Assembly (NCBI RefSeq): GCF_014280965.1
Contig: NZ_JACODZ010000002.1
Location: 124,001-188,000, forward strand
Reading direction: 5' to 3'
Length of the DNA: 64,000 nt
Source: Echinicola salinicaeni
GTDB lineage: Bacteria; Bacteroidota; Bacteroidia; Cytophagales; Cyclobacteriaceae
The translations under genes and the position numbers were made by a program. Positions 1 through 10,000 of the stretch are shown in pieces. A model generated the notes under the pieces. The model was not told the origin of the DNA and made no database searches. It was given only the letters and a program-made list of their open reading frames with translations. The stretch's first letter is position 1, and each line of letters starts with the position of its first letter.

Positions 1-978
1 ATAAGCTCTACCAAGGTGGATCACGATTTTATGTTGAAATTGGGTTTTAAGGAGGGATACAGTAAAATGTTGACAGATATAGTTGATTGGCCTCCGGGCT
101 CCTTTACAGGTTCGAAAGCTTCATTAGGTGAAAGGGATGGATTTGAATTTATGCCTTATAACACGGTGATCAATGCCTTTTATTATAAGAATATGCTGAT
201 CATGGCCGAGTTTGCAAAAATCATGGGCAAACCTCAAGAATCTATTGATTTTGCTCTGAGGGCAGCGAAAGTTAAAAAGGCATTAAATGAAAGGATGTTT
301 GACCAAGAAAGGGGAGTGTATATAGATGGTATTGGTACTGGACATGCTTCTTTGCATGCCAACATGCTTCCTTTGGCCTTTGATCTAGTTCCTGAAGAAC
401 ATAAAGAATCGGTATTGAAATTTATCCAATCCAGAGGTATGGCATGTAGTGTTTATGGTGCACAATATTTAATGGATGGGCTCTATAATGCTGCTGCGGA
501 GGATTATGCTTTGGAGCTTTTGACCGACACCAGTGATAGGAGTTGGTATAATATGATTCGAGTGGGATCTACCATTACGCTAGAGGCATGGGATTATAAG
601 TATAAAAACAATTTGGACTGGAATCATGCGTGGGGGGCTGTTCCTGCAAATATAATCCCAAGGGGCTTATGGGGAATCAAACCCAAAACACCAGGCTTTG
701 GGATTGCCACTATCCATCCTCAGCTAAGTAATCTGAAATCTAGTTCAATTGTAGTTCCCACAGTAAAAGGAGGCATAAAGGGGAGGTATATAAATCACGG
801 CCCTAGATTGCAGACCTATGAAATCGAAATTCCTGCTAATATGGTAGCTGAATTTTCATTGAATGAGATGAAAGAGAAAGAGATCATACATAATGGAAAA
901 AAAGTGTCTTCTGCATTTGAAACAGTTCGGTTGACACCGGGCAAGCATACCATTGTATTAAGGATAAACTCTTTTTAG
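1..978 (+). CDS. Alpha-L-rhamnosidase (GH78), C-terminal part; 5' end outside window
   Basis: The frame is already open at base 1 (I-S-S-T-K before the first possible GTG at 16), so this is the 3' part of a longer gene; 325 codons are visible. The visible part matches the (alpha/alpha)6 catalytic barrel of family GH78 followed by its small C-terminal beta-sandwich. Recognisable stretches are PPGSFTGSK, the [16 protein letters not shown] helix, [10 protein letters not shown] (acidic residues of the active-site region) and the family-typical [20 protein letters not shown], then [12 protein letters not shown] in the C domain. The family removes terminal alpha-L-rhamnose from glycans, normally in the periplasm or at the surface. 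The signal peptide and N-terminal domains cannot be seen. Family assignment is from motifs recognised by eye. Confidence 0.9.
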   Translation: MSSTKVDHDFMLKLGFKEGYSKMLTDIVDWPPGSFTGSKASLGERDGFEFMPYNTVINAFYYKNMLIMAEFAKIMGKPQESIDFALRAAKVKKALNERMFDQERGVYIDGIGTGHASLHANMLPLAFDLVPEEHKESVLKFIQSRGMACSVYGAQYLMDGLYNAAAEDYALELLTDTSDRSWYNMIRVGSTITLEAWDYKYKNNLDWNHAWGAVPANIIPRGLWGIKPKTPGFGIATIHPQLSNLKSSSIVVPTVKGGIKGRYINHGPRLQTYEIEIPANMVAEFSLNEMKEKEIIHNGKKVSSAFETVRLTPGKHTIVLRINSF

Positions 979-1111
979 TCCTAGTTTTACTTAGGAGTAG
1001 TTATTTCTGTCCTTCCTTTATCAATTAATTATGACAGTTTTATAGGTAATTTAATAAAACGATTAATATCATTAAATTGGAGATAGCTTTTTTCAATTGA
1101 TACTGTCAAAC

Positions 1112-1489
1112 ATGGATTTACAGAAGAACAAAGAAAATGCGATTGCATTTTATAAAATGACCTATGAAGGCAAGCCAAAGCTGGCTTTAGATAAATATGT
1201 AGGAAAGGAATATATTCAGCATAATCCAGATGTGGCGGATGGTCTAAATGTGTTTGAGGAATATTTCGATAGCATGGAAAGAGAATATCCCGAAAAATCA
1301 ATTGAGTTTGTAAGGTGTATCGGAGAAGGGGACTTGGTAGCGCTTCATACCCATCCGATTTGGCCAGGAAATGAAGAGTATGTGACCATGGATTTCTTTC
1401 GTTTTGATAAGAAGGGAAAAATCTGCGACCATTGGGATGCCATACAAAAGATTCCTCCAGAGCCAAAAAACAATAATAAAATGTATTGA
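1112..1489 (+). CDS. SnoaL-like / NTF2-fold protein
   Basis: A 125-aa protein with no signal peptide. It has the cone-shaped NTF2 fold pattern of SnoaL-like proteins: helix ENAIAFYKMTYEG, the YIQHNPDVADG loop, and the later strands LVALHTHPIW and TMDFFRFDKKGKICDHWD. This family (ester cyclase/SnoaL) covers polyketide cyclases but most bacterial members have no known substrate, so no reaction is assigned. I start at ATG 1112 (MDLQKNKE) rather than the TTG at 1097 because family members usually begin just before the first helix. It stands alone between the rhamnosidase and the exporter operon. Length is normal for the family. Confidence 0.8.
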   Translation: MDLQKNKENAIAFYKMTYEGKPKLALDKYVGKEYIQHNPDVADGLNVFEEYFDSMEREYPEKSIEFVRCIGEGDLVALHTHPIWPGNEEYVTMDFFRFDKKGKICDHWDAIQKIPPEPKNNNKMY

Positions 1490-1706
1490 CAATAATTGGC
1501 CGTGAATATTATCCCATTGATTGGGAGGGATTAGTTAAATTGAGCAAAAATGTTACACTGAATATAAATCATTCTTTATTGTATGTTGAAAAATATGAAA
1601 CTTGACATTCTCTTTAAATACTATAATCATCTTTCAAGAAGGAGATAGGACATTAGAATGTGATTAGAATAATATTAGAGTGAAACTTTTTTTTTGTTCA
1701 TTGGTT

Positions 1707-1714
1707 TATATTTG
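1707..1714 (+). promoter_or_regulatory. Candidate Bacteroidota -7 promoter box
   Basis: TATATTTG is an exact match to the Bacteroidota primary sigma -7 consensus TAnnTTTG and sits 75 bp before the ATG of the ABC exporter gene. A T-run precedes it, but I see no clear TTTG -33 box at the usual 19-21 bp distance. The 1490-1788 gap holds nothing else I recognise. Confidence 0.4.
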
Positions 1715-1788
1715 TTGATCTAAGAGCGAAGTTTTTAGTATTACAGTGGAAATAAGCCAAACGGTTTAATTAATTCTCGATCAATATA

Positions 1789-3420
1789 ATGACGACACTA
1801 ACACCTATACAGCGGCTTTGGAGGCTGTTAAAAATATATAAACCAGAAATAAGACAAATTTATACCTATGCATTGTTCATTGGTATAGTAAACCTGTCTT
1901 TACCGCTAGGGATTCAGGCCATTATCAATTATCTGCAAACAGGAGAGCTTTCCTCTTCTTGGGTAATACTTGTTACTGTGGTATTGGTAGGTATCACTAC
2001 AGCTGGTTTGCTTCAAGTGCTTCAGTTAAGGATCGTTGAAAATATTCAACAGGACATATTCGCCAGGTCTGCTTTTGAGTTTGCTTTTCGACTTCCCCAA
2101 ATTAAGCCGAAAGAATTAGACGGTCAGCATGCGCCTGAATTGGCCAATAGGTTTTTTGATACATTGACCATACAGAAAGGATTGCCCAAAATGTTGATAG
2201 ACCTTTCTGTGTCTGCGTTTCAGATTTTGTTTGGCATGATACTGCTTTCCATTTATAGCCTTTATTTTATTTTACTTGGCCTTGTTTTGGGCTTTGCCCT
2301 TTTTATGTTAGTAAAGGTGACGGGGCGTATTGGATTGGAAACCAGTATTAAGGAAAGCAAGTACAAATATAACCTGGCACATTGGCTGGAGGAAATTGGT
2401 CGCGTGAGAAGGACTTTTCACCTCTCTCAAGACCCATCCTTTCATTTGAAGAAAAGCGACGATATTACTGTGGATTATATAAGGTCAAGAGAGTCACATT
2501 TCAGGGTATTATTGGATCAATTTAAAGCCATTATTGGATTTAAGGTTTTTATAGGGGCTGGAATTTTGGTTGTTGGAGGTGTTTTGGTATTCAACAATCA
2601 AATGAATATTGGACAATTTGTGGCTGCTGAGATTGTAATTATCTTGGTGATCAACTCTGTGGAAAAGCTGTTGAATGTATGGGATAATGTATATGATGTA
2701 CTTACTGCTTTTGAAAAAATAGGTTTTGTAACTGATATGAGCTTACAAAGTGAATCAGGAAACCAGAAAATCAAAAAGGAATCTCCCAGTTCGATAGTAT
2801 TAAAAAATGCCACTTTTAAATACCCTACTGATCAGTCACCGGTATTTAAAAATCTCAATTTTGAAATACCCGAAAGTTCACGTGCAGTAATCACAGGTAA
2901 GACAGGGGCAGGAAAATCCACTTTATTACAGATTTTGGCAGGTATCCAGTTTATTGACTCAGGGGATATCCTCATCAATGATATTCCTTATGAGAAGCTT
3001 GATAAGAAAAGCTTCCATCAAAACCTTGGTGTGGTATTGGCTTCCAATCAAATTTTTGAAGCCAGCATTCGTGAGAATATCCTTGTAGGAAGGAATATAC
3101 CAGATAGTGCCTTGGCCGAAATGCTCCAGAACTTGGGGCTAGCATCTTATATTAAAGAATTACCCAAAGGATTGGATACGGTATTGGATAGCGGTGGTCG
3201 CAGAACGCCTCGCTGTATCATCCAAAAGATTCATTTGGCCAGAGCTATTTGTCATCAACCTGGTCTTTTGTTAATGGAAGACCCTTTGGTCAATATTCCA
3301 AAAAACGAAAGGCATGACCTTATCAAATTCTTAACAGAGAAGAGGCATAATTGGACTTTGGTAGTCATCACCGATGAGGATGATTGGATAGAAAACAGTA
3401 CCCAAACTATTAAGTTGTAA
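1789..3420 (+). CDS. ABC exporter-like permease/ATPase with degenerate ATPase domain
   Basis: This 543-aa protein has an N-terminal six-helix type I exporter membrane domain (about residues 20-300) and a nucleotide-binding domain (about 335-543). There is no C39 peptidase domain. Walker A is intact (GKTGAGKST, from residue 370). The other motifs are not: the Q-loop glutamine is replaced (GVVLASN, Ala418); the LSGGQ signature position reads TPRCI (473-477); Walker B reads LLLMED, with Glu497-Asp498 where Asp-Glu is normal; and the switch histidine is replaced by Asp529 (VVITDED). It is the first gene of a three-gene operon, 6 nt before an HlyD-type adaptor and then a TolC-type channel, so the context says type I secretion-like export. 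No second ABC subunit is present that could complement the defective sites. Whether it hydrolyses ATP is doubtful. Confidence 0.88.
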   Translation: MTTLTPIQRLWRLLKIYKPEIRQIYTYALFIGIVNLSLPLGIQAIINYLQTGELSSSWVILVTVVLVGITTAGLLQVLQLRIVENIQQDIFARSAFEFAFRLPQIKPKELDGQHAPELANRFFDTLTIQKGLPKMLIDLSVSAFQILFGMILLSIYSLYFILLGLVLGFALFMLVKVTGRIGLETSIKESKYKYNLAHWLEEIGRVRRTFHLSQDPSFHLKKSDDITVDYIRSRESHFRVLLDQFKAIIGFKVFIGAGILVVGGVLVFNNQMNIGQFVAAEIVIILVINSVEKLLNVWDNVYDVLTAFEKIGFVTDMSLQSESGNQKIKKESPSSIVLKNATFKYPTDQSPVFKNLNFEIPESSRAVITGKTGAGKSTLLQILAGIQFIDSGDILINDIPYEKLDKKSFHQNLGVVLASNQIFEASIRENILVGRNIPDSALAEMLQNLGLASYIKELPKGLDTVLDSGGRRTPRCIIQKIHLARAICHQPGLLLMEDPLVNIPKNERHDLIKFLTEKRHNWTLVVITDEDDWIENSTQTIKL

Positions 3421-3426
3421 TCAGCC

Positions 3427-4803
3427 ATGTTGAATATATCTGAAAATAGTATAGCCAAGCATATCAAAAAGAATGACTTTAGGGCGTTTAGGGTGCTTAA
3501 AGAATTCAGCTACTTCCAGTTTTCCAGGAAATCAGTTTCTGTAATTTTTGCTGTTTTATTCATTTCACTCTTTTTACCCTGGACACAAAATATCCAAACC
3601 GATGGATATGTAACGACTTTGTTTCCAGAGCAACGACCCCAAGCCATTCAGTCTGTCATCTCTGGAAGATTGGAAAAATGGTATGTTAGGGAAGGGGATT
3701 TTGTGGAAAAAGGAGATACTGTGGTGTTTATTTCCGATGCAAAAAGTGAGTATTTTGATCCTAAGTTGATTGAGCGGACCCAAGAACAATTGGATGCTAA
3801 AATTGGGAGCTCTTCCTCTTATGAAGCAAAAATAGCCGCCATAAATGCCCAATCAATCGCCCTTCAAGAGGCCATGCAGCTAAAGCTTCGTCAACTGGAA
3901 AATAAGATTCTTCAAGCCAATAATAAGGTTCAAATGGATAGCATTGATTTGGTCGCTTATAAGACCAATCTTCGCATAGCTGAGAACCAATTGACACGAA
4001 CGCAGGAATTATACGACAAGGGACTTAAATCCCTCACTGAGCTTCAGGAGAAAGAAATGAAAGTGCAAGAGGCAAATGCCAAGGTGACCGTGCAAAGTAA
4101 TAAGCTGGTCAATCAGCGCAATGAGTTATTGAACCTTGATCTTGAGATGTCTTCGGTGGAGAGAGATTATCGTGATAAGCTGGCAAAGACGCAGTCGGAT
4201 ACCCAGTCTGCCTTGTCTGCCAAACTCGGTACAATGGCCGAAGTGTCAAAGCTGCAGAATCAATTGAGCAATTATGGCCAAAGAGCTAGCTTGTATTATG
4301 TTACGGCCCCGCAATCCGGATATATCACCAAAGCAGTAAAGAAGGGCATAGGGGAGTTGATCAAAGAAGGGGCAGACATCGTGTCCATAATGCCTCAGGA
4401 ATATGATGTGGCAGTGGAGGTATACGTAAGACCTCAGGATTTGCCCCTTATTCGACAGGACAATAAAGTGAGCTTACGTTTTGACGGTTGGCCAGCGATT
4501 GTTATCAGCGGATGGCCAGAAGCCTCGACGGGTGTCTTTACTGGTAAAGTGGTGGCCATTGACCGTTTTATTAGCGCAAACGGCTATTACAGACTACTTG
4601 TCAGCCCAGATCCAGACGATAGGCCATGGCCAGAAAAACTGAGTATGGGGACTGGAGTAAGGACCTTTTTATTGCTGAATAATGTGCCTATTTGGTATGA
4701 ACTATGGAGACAGCTGAATGGTTTCCCTGCCGATTATTATACAAAGGAAAAAACCAATCCTAAGCCATTAAAATTGAAGGCACCATTGAAATCGGTAAAA
4801 TAA
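3427..4803 (+). CDS. HlyD-family membrane fusion (periplasmic adaptor) protein
   Basis: A 458-aa inner-membrane-anchored adaptor linking the upstream ABC protein to the downstream outer-membrane channel. A cytoplasmic N-terminus (about 1-35) precedes one membrane helix (SVIFAVLFISLFLPW). The first half of a lipoyl/biotinyl-like domain follows (GRLEKWYVREGDFVEKGDTVVFI), then a long Gln/Glu/Lys-rich coiled coil (about 100-290), the second lipoyl half (YVTAPQSGYITKAVKKGIGELIKEGADIVSI) and a C-terminal beta-barrel part. This is the standard order of HlyD/type I secretion adaptors. It is the second gene of the operon, 6 nt after the ABC gene and 8 nt before the TolC gene. The exported substrate is not evident from neighbours. 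Confidence 0.9.
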   Translation: MLNISENSIAKHIKKNDFRAFRVLKEFSYFQFSRKSVSVIFAVLFISLFLPWTQNIQTDGYVTTLFPEQRPQAIQSVISGRLEKWYVREGDFVEKGDTVVFISDAKSEYFDPKLIERTQEQLDAKIGSSSSYEAKIAAINAQSIALQEAMQLKLRQLENKILQANNKVQMDSIDLVAYKTNLRIAENQLTRTQELYDKGLKSLTELQEKEMKVQEANAKVTVQSNKLVNQRNELLNLDLEMSSVERDYRDKLAKTQSDTQSALSAKLGTMAEVSKLQNQLSNYGQRASLYYVTAPQSGYITKAVKKGIGELIKEGADIVSIMPQEYDVAVEVYVRPQDLPLIRQDNKVSLRFDGWPAIVISGWPEASTGVFTGKVVAIDRFISANGYYRLLVSPDPDDRPWPEKLSMGTGVRTFLLLNNVPIWYELWRQLNGFPADYYTKEKTNPKPLKLKAPLKSVK

Positions 4804-4811
4804 TTCCCGAA

Positions 4812-6212
4812 ATGCGTACAAGAATATCGATATATTATCTTCTTTTTATACTGCTGAGTTGGCCTGTTTTCAGTGATGCCCAGTCTATGGATACTTTGGA
4901 TTATGAGGTGTTTATAGAAAAAGTAATCAATCATCATCCGCTTTCACAAAAAGCCAAATTAAATGACCTCAAGGCTGAAGCAAGTATAAGGGCGGCTAGA
5001 GGGAATTTTGATCCGGTATTGGAATCTGATTTTAATCAAAAGCATTACGCAGATAAGATGTATTACCGGAGATCAGCTTCAAGTTTGAGGATTCCTACAG
5101 TTGCTGGACTTGATGTGGTAGCTGGTTATGAGAAAAATTCAGGAACATACCTGAACCCCGAAAGCCAAACCGGATCAAATGGCCTTTGGAATGCAGGCAT
5201 AGAACTTAATGTTTTGCAGGGATTGCTGATGGATGAGGGGAGGACCGCTCTGAGGCAAGGGAAAGCATATGCTGCTATAGCAGAGCAACAAAGGACCCTT
5301 CAAACCAATGACCTTTATTTCAGTGCAACTGAAGCTTATCTTTATTGGGCAAACAGTCATGAAGCCTTGAAAATTGTTAACGAAAGCATACGCTTGGCCG
5401 AAAATTATTTTCAGAATACGAAAACATCTTTTATTAATGGTGAAAAAACAGCCATTGATACTGTGGAGGCTTATATAATGTGGCAAGACAGGAAGAACCT
5501 TCTCCAATCTGTAAAATCAAGTAATACTGCTACGCAAAAAAATCTTGAAAATTATCTTTGGGATGAAGATGGTTGGTATGCCTCTGATCAAATGATTCCA
5601 GATAGTCTGTTGGTTATAAATCAGCAGGATGCTATTGATAACTTTTCTTTGGATACCTTGGACAGCCATCCCATGATTCAAGAGGCCAGATCCAAAGTGG
5701 CTGTAATGGAAGCAGAAAGAAGGATGAAACAAGAAAAGCTACTGCCTAAACTGAAATTGAAATACATGCCCTTGTTGACCCCTGATGGGGAGGGACTGCC
5801 GGGCTATAATAACAATGACTACAAATGGGGCTTTTCTTTTAGCTTCCCGCTGCTTTTAAGAGGAGAAAGGGGGAATTTACAGTTGGGCAAGGTAAAGGTG
5901 ATGGAAAAACAGCTGGAGTTGGAGAATAAAACCATTAAACTTCAAAATAAGGTCCTCAATAGCTTAGCACAGATTGATTACTTAAAGGCCCAGGAGTCTA
6001 TTCAGATGGAAAATGTCCAAGGTTATCGAAAGTTATTATGGGCAGAAAATGAGAAGTTTAAAATGGGGGAAAGTTCAGTTTTTCTCCTAAATAAAAGGCA
6101 AGAAAAATACCTCGAGGGGCAGTTGAAATTAATTGATCTCATCACCAAGCGCCAACTGGAGCAACTGAAGTTCAGGTATTATACCAATACCTTGGTTCCT
6201 GTAGGTGAATAA
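4812..6212 (+). CDS. TolC-family outer membrane efflux channel protein
   Basis: A 466-aa protein with a cleavable signal peptide (hydrophobic ISIYYLLFILLSWPVFSDAQ, cleavage near residue 24). Two related halves follow, rich in long amphipathic helices, each with the family's strand segments (for example FDPVLESDFNQKHYAD and GVEL-type NAGIELNVLQG). TolC proteins trimerise to form an outer-membrane barrel plus a periplasmic tunnel. As last gene of the ABC/adaptor/channel operon it completes a tripartite exporter. A strong hairpin terminator lies about 50 bp downstream, supporting an operon end here. Length is normal for TolC proteins. Confidence 0.9.
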   Translation: MRTRISIYYLLFILLSWPVFSDAQSMDTLDYEVFIEKVINHHPLSQKAKLNDLKAEASIRAARGNFDPVLESDFNQKHYADKMYYRRSASSLRIPTVAGLDVVAGYEKNSGTYLNPESQTGSNGLWNAGIELNVLQGLLMDEGRTALRQGKAYAAIAEQQRTLQTNDLYFSATEAYLYWANSHEALKIVNESIRLAENYFQNTKTSFINGEKTAIDTVEAYIMWQDRKNLLQSVKSSNTATQKNLENYLWDEDGWYASDQMIPDSLLVINQQDAIDNFSLDTLDSHPMIQEARSKVAVMEAERRMKQEKLLPKLKLKYMPLLTPDGEGLPGYNNNDYKWGFSFSFPLLLRGERGNLQLGKVKVMEKQLELENKTIKLQNKVLNSLAQIDYLKAQESIQMENVQGYRKLLWAENEKFKMGESSVFLLNKRQEKYLEGQLKLIDLITKRQLEQLKFRYYTNTLVPVGE

Positions 6213-6263
6213 GCATGGTTCAATAGAAAAATTAGTAAAAAGCTTTATCAATAATTGTGTATG

Positions 6264-6299
6264 AATCCCTTTGTACATTAAGTTCAAGGGGATTTTTTA
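6264..6299 (+). terminator. Rho-independent terminator after the exporter operon
   Basis: A 10-bp stem (AATCCCTTTG / CAAGGGGATT, one G-U pair) encloses an 11-nt loop and runs directly into TTTTTT. It lies 52 bp after the TolC-family stop codon. Confidence 0.8.
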
Positions 6300-6474
6300 T
6301 TTGGAATTTCAAGTCATTTGAGGTTTTTATTTTTAGAAAAGACTAACTAAATTATAAAGGGCTGTTGCATAGCTATTTGTTTAATTTTTTAAATGAAATG
6401 TTTCAAGGATTAAAGGTAAATGGTTTTGTTTTATCAGTAAAATAGGATTGTTCTTGGAAAAAAAATATAAGGTA

Positions 6475-7044
6475 ATGAAACTGAAGGAGCTAGCTATCAA
6501 GAAGAAATTAAAAGATCCAGAAGCTAGTTTGATTTGGGATGAATATAAGTATCGGCATGACCTTATCTGGAAACATATGATCAGGTCTACTATTGCAGTA
6601 ATCGGATCCATTACTCTTCCATTTACAAAAAGCTATCTCTTGGAAAATAGCGCAAAATCATATCCTTTGCTAATAATGCTTTCAGTTGCCCTGTTAATAT
6701 ATGTTCTTTATACTGTTTTAATAGTTAATAAAGAAATTAACATATTAAATACGATAAAGGAAATTCATAGGTCAGATCAACATATTAAATTTGGAGCTCA
6801 TTCAGAATATGTACATAAAAAAGAACAAGGATCTGACAAAGTTATGATACGAGATACAGGGAGTAATCATTCTTCTGTATTTATTGAAATGTTTGAAAAG
6901 TTCAATTTTAGAAAGCGGGTGAATGTTTTTTTGATTTTACTTTTAATTGTAGCACTTTTTAGTCTCATATTACTATTTCAAAGAAGCATTACAATAGATT
7001 TGGTTGATTTGGATGGGAATGTAAAGAATGGAGTGATTTTTTGA
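6475..7044 (+). CDS. Small membrane protein of unknown function
   Basis: A 189-aa protein I do not recognise. A basic, charged N-terminus (MKLKELAIKKKL) precedes hydrophobic segments near residues 34-50 (weak), 58-75 (LLIMLSVALLIYVLYTVLI) and 155-175 (VFLILLLIVALFSLILLF), with a hydrophilic region rich in Lys/Glu/His between the last two. This suggests an integral inner-membrane protein with a cytoplasmic or periplasmic loop of about 75 residues. I start at ATG 6475; the TTG at 6448 would add nine residues without a better context. It is monocistronic and converges on the hybrid sensor gene, whose stop is only 12 bp away. Base composition is more AT-rich than the flanking genes. Confidence 0.6.
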   Translation: MKLKELAIKKKLKDPEASLIWDEYKYRHDLIWKHMIRSTIAVIGSITLPFTKSYLLENSAKSYPLLIMLSVALLIYVLYTVLIVNKEINILNTIKEIHRSDQHIKFGAHSEYVHKKEQGSDKVMIRDTGSNHSSVFIEMFEKFNFRKRVNVFLILLLIVALFSLILLFQRSITIDLVDLDGNVKNGVIF

Positions 7045-7056
7045 ATTAGTTGCTTG

Positions 7057-10000
7057 TTAATTGCTTGTTTTTTTGTTGGAGGTGATTTCAGATGGTAAAA
7101 ATCCGTATTGTTCTTTGAACAGTTTTCTGAAATACTTGGGATTGCTAAAGCCTATTTCATAAGCTGCTTGGGCAACACCCAGGTTTTCCTCTTTGATCAA
7201 ATAGGCTGCTCTTTTGATCTTTACACTGCGTACATATTGGTTGATGTTCTTGCCTGTTAAAGCCTTCAATTTACGGAAGAGAGAGGTCCGGCTCATTCCC
7301 ATCAATTGGGAAAGTGTATCCACGTCAGTTTGTTGTTCAGCAAGCTGTTCCAATATATGATTTTCCAAGCTCTGAAGGAATGCTTTCTCTTTTGAAATCG
7401 CTGTTTTCTGTCCATCATTTAGCTTATGATCATCGGCCAGTTCACCAAGATAATAGTCTCTCAATCTGATTTTTGCATCAAGCAGATTTTTTATTCTCGA
7501 TTGAAGAATTTGACCATTAAAGGGTTTGGTAAGGTAGTCATCTGCTCCCTCGCCAAATCCACTGGTGATGCTTTCTACATTGCCTTTCGCAGAAAGTAAA
7601 ATTATGGGAATATGGGTAGTGGCCTTTTTGCTTTTTAGCTCTCCACATAGATCGATTCCATTTTTTACAGGCATCATAATATCGGAAATGATGATATCAG
7701 GTACATACTGGAGGGCCTTCTCCAATCCTTCTTGTCCATCTCCTGCATGAATAAGATCGTAGCTTTCTCCAAGCAATTGATCCAAATAGGATAATATCTG
7801 TGGATTGTCATCTATCAGGAGTACAACTTGTTTTTCTTCTTTAAGATCCAAGTTCGATTTGGGAATGGGCAGTGTTTGATTGTCCAACTGAGGAGACCAA
7901 AGAGTTGTATTGGGAAGATGGCTGTTTTCAATCATTTCTGTATCAGCTTCCAATTTTTGTAAGGGCAAAGTCACTGAAAAAGTGCAGCCCATTCCTGGTT
8001 GGCTGTCTAAGGAGATATGTCCTTGATGTTCTTCTACCAGTCGCTTGGTAAGTGCTAGTCCGATGCCTGTTCCCTGTGAGGTATTGGTAGCCCCACTTTG
8101 ATAATACCAGTTGAAGATCCTGGTTTGATTTTCTATGGGGATGCCAGGACCATTATCGCTGACCTTGATGGTATATTGTTTCGTATATGTTTGCAAGCTG
8201 ATGCTAACCTTATCACCAGGTCGGCAGTATTTCAGGGCATTGGAAAGCAAGTTGTTTACGATGATATGAAGCTTTTCTAAGTCAATAGCCGTTACAAAGT
8301 CCTCATGAGGAAACTTGGCCTCCAGTGCTATTTTTCTATGTTGTGCCAGTGGTTGGTATTCTTCCACCCATTGCTGTATAGGGTGTAGGATATAATGATT
8401 TTTTAATTGCAGTTTATTGATGTCCAGTTCTGACTTTCTAAATTCCAATAACTTATTGATCATTTCCAACAGGTACTGGGCATTTTTTTGGACAAGTAAT
8501 AAGCCCTTTTTTTGTGGGGTGTTTTTGGCCTCTAGAAGCATATCCTCGACTGGGGCCATGATCAAGGTCAGTGGCGTTTTAAGTTCATGGGAGAAGCCTG
8601 TAAAGAATCTTGCACGTTCTTCATTGAGCTCATGTTCTAAGCTTCTCTGCTTCTTCTCAAAAAGTAGAGAGCTTTTTAATTTCAATCGATCGGCATAATA
8701 TTTCATTCCTCCTGTAATCAGTCCCATCAATACGATGAAGTATATCAAATAGGCTGGCCAGGTCTTCCAAAAGGGAGGAGAAATGATTATTGCCATTTGA
8801 TTTTCTGCAAAATGACTGGAATTGCTATGGGCACGGACTTTCAATACATAATCTCCAGGAGGAATATTACTCAGGTTGGCCGTGCCTATATGACTGGTTT
8901 CTATCCATTGGTCATGAAAAGGTTCAAGTTTATAAGCGTAACTGATATCATTTCCATTGGGAAACTTTAGTGCCACAAAATCTAAGGAGACCAAAGATTG
9001 ATCATGGTCAAGCTTAAGTTCCTGTAAATAGGGGATGTTTTGCGAGATGCTAAGCTCTTCTTCCTTATTGCCAATATTTACTTCTTTGTTCATCAGCCTT
9101 AGTCCAGTGAAGATTAAGGGGTATTTATTGGTTTGTTGTTTTAGCGCCGTTGGAGAGAATACATTGATGCCCTTGTTTCCACCAAAATAGATCAGTCCAG
9201 CCTTACTGGTCAAGGCAGCGCCTATATTAAATTCACTTTGTTGGATATTATTGAAAGCGTTAAGATTACCTGCTTCATTGGTGATTGGATCAAAAAAACT
9301 GATTCCCCTAAAAGTTCCCAACCAAATTTTGCCGTCATCACCTACAGTGATGCTGTTGATGGTATTGTTGCTTAATCCTTGGTCTTCTGTGAATACAGCC
9401 ACGGTTTTGTTGTCGGGGTCTAAGCGGATCAAGCCTTCATAGCGGCTGCCAGCTAGTATATCACCATTTTTTAATCGTTCTATGCTAAAGATGATATTGC
9501 TCGGAAACCCATAGACGGTAGATTCATTGAAGTGTTCTTGCTCTCCTGTAAGGTAGTTATATCGTATGATCCCATTACTAAAAGTCGCCAACCAAAGGTT
9601 CCCCAGATCATCTTCCGTGATATCACGGATATCTATTTTCCCAAGCTGTTTGACATAGTCAAAATCGTCAATAGGAGGATGATAGCGATAAAGCCCACCA
9701 CGGTTGGTGCCGACCCAAATTTGCCCCTTTTGTCCCTCGAAGATAATCCGTACATCATTGCCCTTTTCTTGCCCCCCTTGCAAATATTTTTTGAACTCTC
9801 CTTTGGGGTCAACCAAACGATTAAGCCCTCCCTGATAGGTTCCTGCCCAAACCCTTCCTTTGCTATCTTCTAGGATGGAAAGGATATAATTATTGGATAA
9901 GCTTTTTGCTTGATTTGGCTGATGCTCATAATGGGTGATTTGGCCTGTTTGGGGGATATAATGATCCAGCCCACCGCCATCTGTTCCTATCCAGATGCCA

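Noticed and set aside
1029-1466. Long minus-strand frame opposite the SnoaL-like gene
   Set aside because: It is antisense to a frame with a recognisable fold and its translation looks like random sequence; a shadow.
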